DNA of 64,000 nt, taken from the NCBI GenBank assembly GCA_033977485.1, contig CM066988.1:1805501-1869500 (forward strand), in the 5' to 3' direction. The notes beneath the pieces are model-generated. The model saw nothing but the letters and a program-made list of their open reading frames with translations, made no database searches and was not told the DNA's origin. This document shows, in pieces, positions 59,820 to 64,000 of this stretch; the first letter of the stretch is position 1, and every line of letters begins with the position of its first letter. Made by a program: the position numbers and the translations under genes. This DNA is from Hydrangea macrophylla (Eukaryota; Streptophyta; Magnoliopsida; Cornales; Hydrangeaceae).

Positions 59820-60840
59820 GTCGGTTCCTCTTTTGTTACTTTCTGCTGGGGGTAGTGGGAGCTGATGTCTTTCGGTTTCTATCCTCGGGGGATGATGCGG
59901 GGTTCTCGGAGAATCTCTTTTCTTGATCGGGAACCAGGACCCATCTCTGAATCTCTCACGATTGATCAAATCTTTCGGCACTTAATCCAAGAGGACCGGT
60001 CAGGGCCTCCGGGAGCTGGTATCTGTCTGTTTCTGTCCTCGGGGGATGATGTAAGGTTCTCAGAGAATCTCTTTTCTTGATCGGGAACCAGGACCCATTT
60101 CTGAATCTCTCACGGTTGATCAAATCTTTCGGCGCTCAATCCAAGAGGGCCGGTCAGGGCTTCCGGGAGCTGGTATCTTTCGGTTTCTGTCCTCAGAGGA
60201 CGGGGTTCTCGGGGAATCTCTTTTCTTGATCGGGAACCAGGACCCATCTCTGAATCTCTCACGGTTGATCAAATCTTTCGGCGCTCAATCCAAGAGGGCC
60301 GGTCGGGGCTTTCGAGAGCTGGTATCTTTCGATTTTTGTCCTCGAAGGTTGGGATTCTCGGGGAATCTCTTTTCTTGATCGGGAAGCAGGACCCATCTCT
60401 GAATCTCTCACGGTTGACCAAATCTTTCGACGCTCAATCCAAGAGGGCCGGTCAGGGCTTCTGGGAGCTGGTATCTTTCAATTTTTGTCTTCGGAGGATG
60501 GGGTTCTCGGGGATTCTCTTTTCTTGATCGGGAACCAGGACCCATCTCTGAATCTCTCACGGTTGATCAAATCTTTCGGCGCTCAATCCAAGAGGGCCGG
60601 TCGGGGCTTCCGGGAGCTGGTATCTTTTTGCTTTTGTCCTCGGGGGATAATGCAGGGTTCTCGGGAAATCTCTTTTTCTTGATCGGGAACCAGGACCCAT
60701 CTCTGAATCTCTCACGGTTGATCAAAATCTGTCGGCGCTCAATCCAAGAGAGCTTGTTGGGGCTTCCGGGAGCTGGTATCTTTCTGCTTTTGTCCTCGGG
60801 GGATAATGCAGGGTTCTCGGGGAATCTCTTTTTCTATTTT
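59820..60840 (+). repeat. ~150-bp tandem repeat array, about 6.5 copies
   Basis: The anchor GAACCAGGAC (one variant GAAGCAGGAC) starts at 59931, 60085, 60234, 60383, 60532 and 60687, giving periods of 154, 149, 149, 149 and 155 bp. Each unit also holds TTCTCGG(G/A)GAATCTC, CTGAATCTCTCACGGTTGA and GGGAGCTGGTATCTTTC. Periods of 149 and 155 are not multiples of three and the copies change frame, so it is not protein coding. It is GC-rich and lies between the LTR and the PMD gene. Confidence 0.93.
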
Positions 60841-61139
60841 TTTTGGTGCCTCGGCCAAAATTCAGGATTCGTTCTCGGAACTCTCGTGTTTGATCAAAAT
60901 TTACGACGGTTGTTCTGAAATAGTCGATTCGGGTCCTCGGGAGTCAATTTTTCCCAATTTCTGCCTGCTGGAGGTAGTTCTGACAACTTTTAGCCTGCTT
61001 GGGGTAAAACCTCATAAATGTTGACCGGAATGGGCCACCGGGGCTGATCGGGGGCCAAAAAAGGGCTAAAAAGGCCAAAACGAGCCAAAACGGGGGCGAA
61101 ACGGAGCAAAACGGAGCGAAGTGGGGCTCGTGAGGAGCA

Positions 61140-61200
61140 GTGCCGTGGCGGCACTGGGCCACTGCTGCTGCGGCAGTTGGCCAGTGCCGCGGCGGCACTG
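61140..61200 (+). repeat. GC-rich palindrome cluster before the PMD gene
   Basis: Three tandem variants of CAGTGCCGCGGCGGCACTG are joined by GGCCA. The same motif occurs in the proposed LTR at 58266-58301, linking the two regions as one element. Confidence 0.8.
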
Positions 61201-61318
61201 GGTGGCCGGACTTCATCTTTGTATATTTCGAGTTTTTGAGCTTTTGAAGCTCATTCTTGGCCATTTGGGGGTGTTTTTGGAGCCAAAATCTGTCAAAACG
61301 CAGCTTGTGCGCACTCAG

Positions 61319-61417
61319 GTGAGTAATCTTTCCCCGTAGTTGGAATTTTGATTGGTGTTTTGGTTTGCTAAAATTTTCAAGAAGAAAGTCTAACTTTTAC
61401 TTCCATTTTCTTTGTAG
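61319..61417 (+). other. Probable 5'-UTR intron of the PMD gene
   Basis: Donor CAG|GTGAGT and acceptor TTTGTAG|ATCC are strong plant splice signals. The start codon lies four bases after the acceptor. Confidence 0.65.
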
Positions 61418-61421
61418 ATCC

Positions 61422-63511
61422 ATGGCTTCGAGCTCGAGGAGACCATCTAAGAAGGCCAAGGAACGGATGAAAGCCGAGATGCAAACCCCGGACTTGATTT
61501 TATGGGACCCCCAACCTCATCTTTCGGCCGCGACTCTAGCGAGCTTGGTATGTGAAACTTTCGATAGTTTAGGACCAATTTCATGTATTATGCTAGTTTT
61601 GTGAGCCGTAGTGTGCACCTAGAGATTGTTAGAAATCCGATTTGTGTTCAAATGTTGATTTTGTGAATTTGGCTCTCGGGTCATGAATAGTGATTTTGTG
61701 CATCTTTTTGTTGTCGTTGTTGTGTGCAGGTGCCGAAAGTGACATTGAAGGGTCACGGTAGCCTCGCCTACGCTTTCCTATGGTATACTCAACTCTCGCC
61801 CACCGTCAAGAGGATGGTAGACGATGCCGGGTTCGGAGGCTTCGTCCGTCTTGTTCCGATATCGTTTGGTGAGATGACCATGACGCCCTTTGACTTCTCC
61901 ATGATTACTGGCTTGAGGGTTGGAGGGAAACGCCTGATTCTAGACTACTTTTACGAGATCAACCCAGAGGCTGTAGAGATGTTGATTGGGGCCGTTCCCC
62001 CTAATCTGGAGAGGCACTGGTTTCCTTGTGGCTGGCTTTATCGGCCTATGGCAGAGGGAATCATAACCTGAACAATTCCTAGCTTTTAAGGGTGTATCTT
62101 CTGTATGTCCTTGGTTGCTCGATCTTTGCGACAAGGAACGATCGGGTGAGCTTGAGACTCCTTTCTTGCCTAGCGACCGTTGATGAGATCCCCTCCTATG
62201 ACTGGGGCGGTGCTGCCTTGGCCCATCTTTACAAGCACATGGGTAAGGTCTCTCGGGGCGATGTTAAGTCGACAGGGGGATTCTGGCGAGCTTGGGAGGT
62301 ATGCACTGCATCTTCTTTCATCTTTTGGCTTTTCAATTTCTTGTACTCTTTCTGACTTTCTCCCTTGTCTGTGCATCTTTGAGTACTTGAAGATGTTAGC
62401 TCCCTCCCCTGCAGATGAATTAGGTGGAGACGAGGATGGCATGGCTCCTGTGCCTCTGTTCCCACGAGGCTTGAGATGGCGGAGGGATGTTGTCGGGGTG
62501 AAGAGCGGGGCTCACTGGATTGTTTTGCTCAGAAACTTCTTAACAGAGCTGACGGCTGCTAGTGTTGATTGGACGCCTTGGGAGCGCGTCGCCTATGCTG
62601 CCCCAGAGGAGATTCAAGCGGTCAAGCCCCTTTCCTCTTGCCGACTCCTGATGGAGAGTACCGAGAGTAGGTAGTGGTTCCTTGGCGAACGGGTGTCCCG
62701 GAAGGTGGTTGGCGGTTCCAGGTATCGCGTCCCTCATAATCCTCCCGCGATGGATGCTAGTGACCTTTCTGGTGATGCTCTGCTGGCGGCCTTAGCAGGC
62801 ACCGACGTTTGGGATCATTTCCTCTCTGAGACCGGCTACGAGGCTTACCGTGGCCGCTTTCTGATGCCTAACTTCCCACTCTTGGAGGTGAGTTTTATAT
62901 TTTTGTCTCTATTCGTTGCCTATGTTTTTGATTCATCTTTTTCCTAACTTATTTTGTGCCTATAGCTTCGTGAGATATACAGGAAACAGGCTCCTCTGGC
63001 TTTCGATCCTATCCCTCCTTGGGATTGGTCCGTCAATGTTCTAGGCGCTGATGGCACTCCCCAAGTGATGGAGGTGCCACGAGTCACATGCGGGTACCCT
63101 ACTCAGCCAGCGGGCGTCCTCAGCATTCCTTGGAGTTACGCTGAGGAGGGTCACGCCTTGGCAGCTAGCTTATGGTCCTTGGTCCTTACACGAGACCATC
63201 GAGTATGTCTCTAATTTTGCGCTTTCTTAAGGTTATGAGGTTCTAACCCTGGATTCTACCCTTGACAGATGGATGGTATGCGGAAATTCGCCGCAAATCA
63301 GATGGCGTCCTTGGTAGGTTTCTGACTCGACTCTGTTTTTGTACTTTTGTTGTTTCTCCACTAATTGTCTTCATTTTATTTGTGTGTGCAGTACCGTGGA
63401 GGCGGGGCCGGTTCATCGAGGACTGGTTCAAGGTGCAGAGGTGGTAGGAGGAGGCCATCGCCGACATATACTCTGGGTGTTCCGACAGAGGACGAAGAAG
63501 AGGAAGACTGA
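61422..63511 (+). pseudogene. Plant mobile domain (PMD) protein gene, six coding exons, damaged
   Basis: Coding exons: 61422-61547, 61730-62298, 62384-62887, 62966-63202, 63269-63313 and 63392-63511. All five coding introns have GT-AG ends and phase 0 (donors GTATGT, GTATGC, GTGAGT, GTATGT, GTAGGT). The product starts MASSSRRPSKKAKERMKAE (basic). The PMD fold (PF10536-type) follows: MTPFDFSMITGLRVGG, then YLLYVLGCSIFATRNDRVSL and DEIPSYDWGGAALAHLYKH, LFPRGLRW, and WFLGERVSRKVVGG. It ends with an RG/R-rich then acidic tail (YRGGGAGSSRTG...TEDEEEED). Two breaks: the frame changes between about 62055 and 62092 (first frame hits TGA at 62069), and TAG lies at 62672-62674. PMD proteins occur both as host genes related to MAIN/MAIL1 and within gypsy and MULE elements. 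An unrecognised intron near 62019-62089 could explain the first break. Confidence 0.75.
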
Positions 63512-63863
63512 GGCCTCCCAAGCGAGAATTTTGTTTCATTTTTTTTTTATGTTTTCGATTGGGTTGTACTGGTGATATGACTATTTGGACAGTGTAGGAC
63601 GATGTGTGGAACAGTTTGTGACCTTTGACAGAGTATTATGATGTTTCGCCTTTTAGGCCGAATAGTTTCCGGTTTGGAGGCGCAGTTGTGTGCTTGTTTT
63701 AGTTTGATAGTCATGTGATGATATATGTGCACTGTGATTATTGGATGTCACTGCGATGGGCAGTTTTGTGATAGTGAGTGTTTTTGCCTTGCAGGTGGGA
63801 TAGTCCGTGAAACGGGGAGGTGCTGCCGAAATTTTGAGTTTTTCTAGAGCCGCGACCAAAAAT
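63512..63863 (+). other. Sequence between the PMD gene and the next ORF
   Basis: A T-rich stretch (63538-63549) follows the stop codon, then mixed sequence with no frame. Whether it is a 3' UTR, spacer or intron cannot be told. Confidence 0.4.
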
Positions 63864-64000
63864 ATGGCCTTGTATGATCCTGCTCAACTCACAGCTTGGC
63901 TGAACATTACGGATGGCGTGGAGCGGATCAACCTCTTTAGCTACGGCTTGACCGAGCTGTTCGCTCTTTGCCAGATGACCCTGAACACTGAGTTCTTGCG
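63864..64000 (+). CDS. Start of an ORF resembling the DUF7745/Tat-type gag N-terminal region (partial)
   Basis: The frame opens with ATG at 63864 (MALYDPAQLTAWLN) and is open to the window edge (45 codons, ending NTEFLR). The pattern of an aromatic start, a region rich in hydrophobics (INLFSYGLTELFALCQM), then L-x-x-x-F-L-R resembles the beginning of the DUF7745-type domain found before gag in Tat/Ogre retrotransposons and their relatives. That is from memory of the family's look, and only a short stretch is visible. It is on the same strand as the PMD gene. No stop or frameshift is seen. Confidence 0.45.
   Translation, partial: MALYDPAQLTAWLNITDGVERINLFSYGLTELFALCQMTLNTEFL

Larger units (their letters stand above)
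55930..64000 (+). mobile_element. Element I: probable Tat/Ogre-type retrotransposon, 5' part (runs off window)
   Basis: Proposed order: LTR 55930-59177, leader with 150-bp tandem repeats, an intron-bearing PMD gene 61422-63511, then an ORF from 63864 resembling the N-terminal domain (DUF7745-like) that precedes gag in Tat-lineage elements. The ends TGTGGATAC and GTGTCTACA are near-inverted. Long LTRs, long leaders, an extra ORF before gag and introns are known for Ogre elements (established). No second LTR, TSD or pol is visible here, so the assignment is inference. Confidence 0.5.

Noticed and set aside
59820..60840. Regularly spaced repeats that might be read as a CRISPR-like array
   Set aside because: The whole 149-155 bp unit is repeated head to tail, with no unique spacers, in a plant genome. 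It is a minisatellite.
59865..61024. Overlapping short frames with repeated NQDPSLNLSRLIKS-like peptides
   Set aside because: They come from the tandem repeat. The unit length is not a multiple of three, the frames restart in each copy and none is sustained.
61422..63511. PMD gene considered as an ordinary intact host gene
   Set aside because: An in-frame TAG and a frame change interrupt it, and the surroundings look like one retroelement. The host-gene option is kept open in the findings.

Overview
The window is repeat-dominated plant nuclear DNA. LTR retrotransposons of the Ty1/copia and Ty3/gypsy (chromovirus) superfamilies, MITEs, microsatellites, tRNA-iMet-type primer sites and a plant-mobile-domain (PMD) gene with spliceosomal introns all point to a flowering plant with a large genome, probably a eudicot. 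The species cannot be named from this sequence. No ordinary host housekeeping gene, rRNA or tRNA gene was recognised.

Layout (letters are labels used here). 1-6532: copia element A, whose 5' LTR is cut by the window edge and whose 3' LTR is truncated. 6533-46595: a nest of insertions. The oldest is gypsy element E (minus strand), with pol and gag at 6550-11023 and a 5' LTR now split into three parts (11259-12345, 38555-39073, 45991-46595). Gypsy element D (plus strand, 12346-38549, TSD CATCG) sits in E's LTR. Two copia elements sit in D's 5' LTR: B (13163-21872, TSD TCTCG/TCTTG) and C (22113-29996, TSD CTTAT, the youngest, polyprotein broken by one stop codon). Copia element F (minus strand, 39074-45985, TSD CTAAG) sits in another part of E's LTR. 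Each target could be rejoined at a 5-bp duplication, and for B and C the empty site is visible in D's 3' LTR.

46596-48800 is non-coding, with MITEs, GA arrays and short repeats. 48810-49936 holds a fold-back built from gypsy LTR ends and a fragment of an E-like LTR. 49937-55929 is gypsy relic G (minus strand: LTR, decayed pol, gag) with solo LTR H (53831-55458, TSD GGTAC) inside it. From 55930 to the right edge lies the start of a large element I: a probable 3.2-kb LTR, a leader with a 150-bp tandem repeat, a multi-exon PMD gene (damaged), then the start of an ORF resembling the N-terminal domain found in Tat/Ogre-type gag regions.

Nearly all coding sequence is mobile-element gag-pol: gag packages RNA, and protease, integrase, reverse transcriptase and RNase H copy and insert it. 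Most copies are dead. The observations most worth following are: (1) arrays of short perfect palindromes, different in each family, in the LTRs and leaders of unrelated elements; (2) the intron-bearing PMD gene inside a retrotransposon-like unit; (3) a possible self-primed primer-binding site in F; (4) three stop codons shared by copies A and B, suggesting a defective source element spread in trans; (5) a conserved hairpin plus PPT-like motif in the copia leaders.
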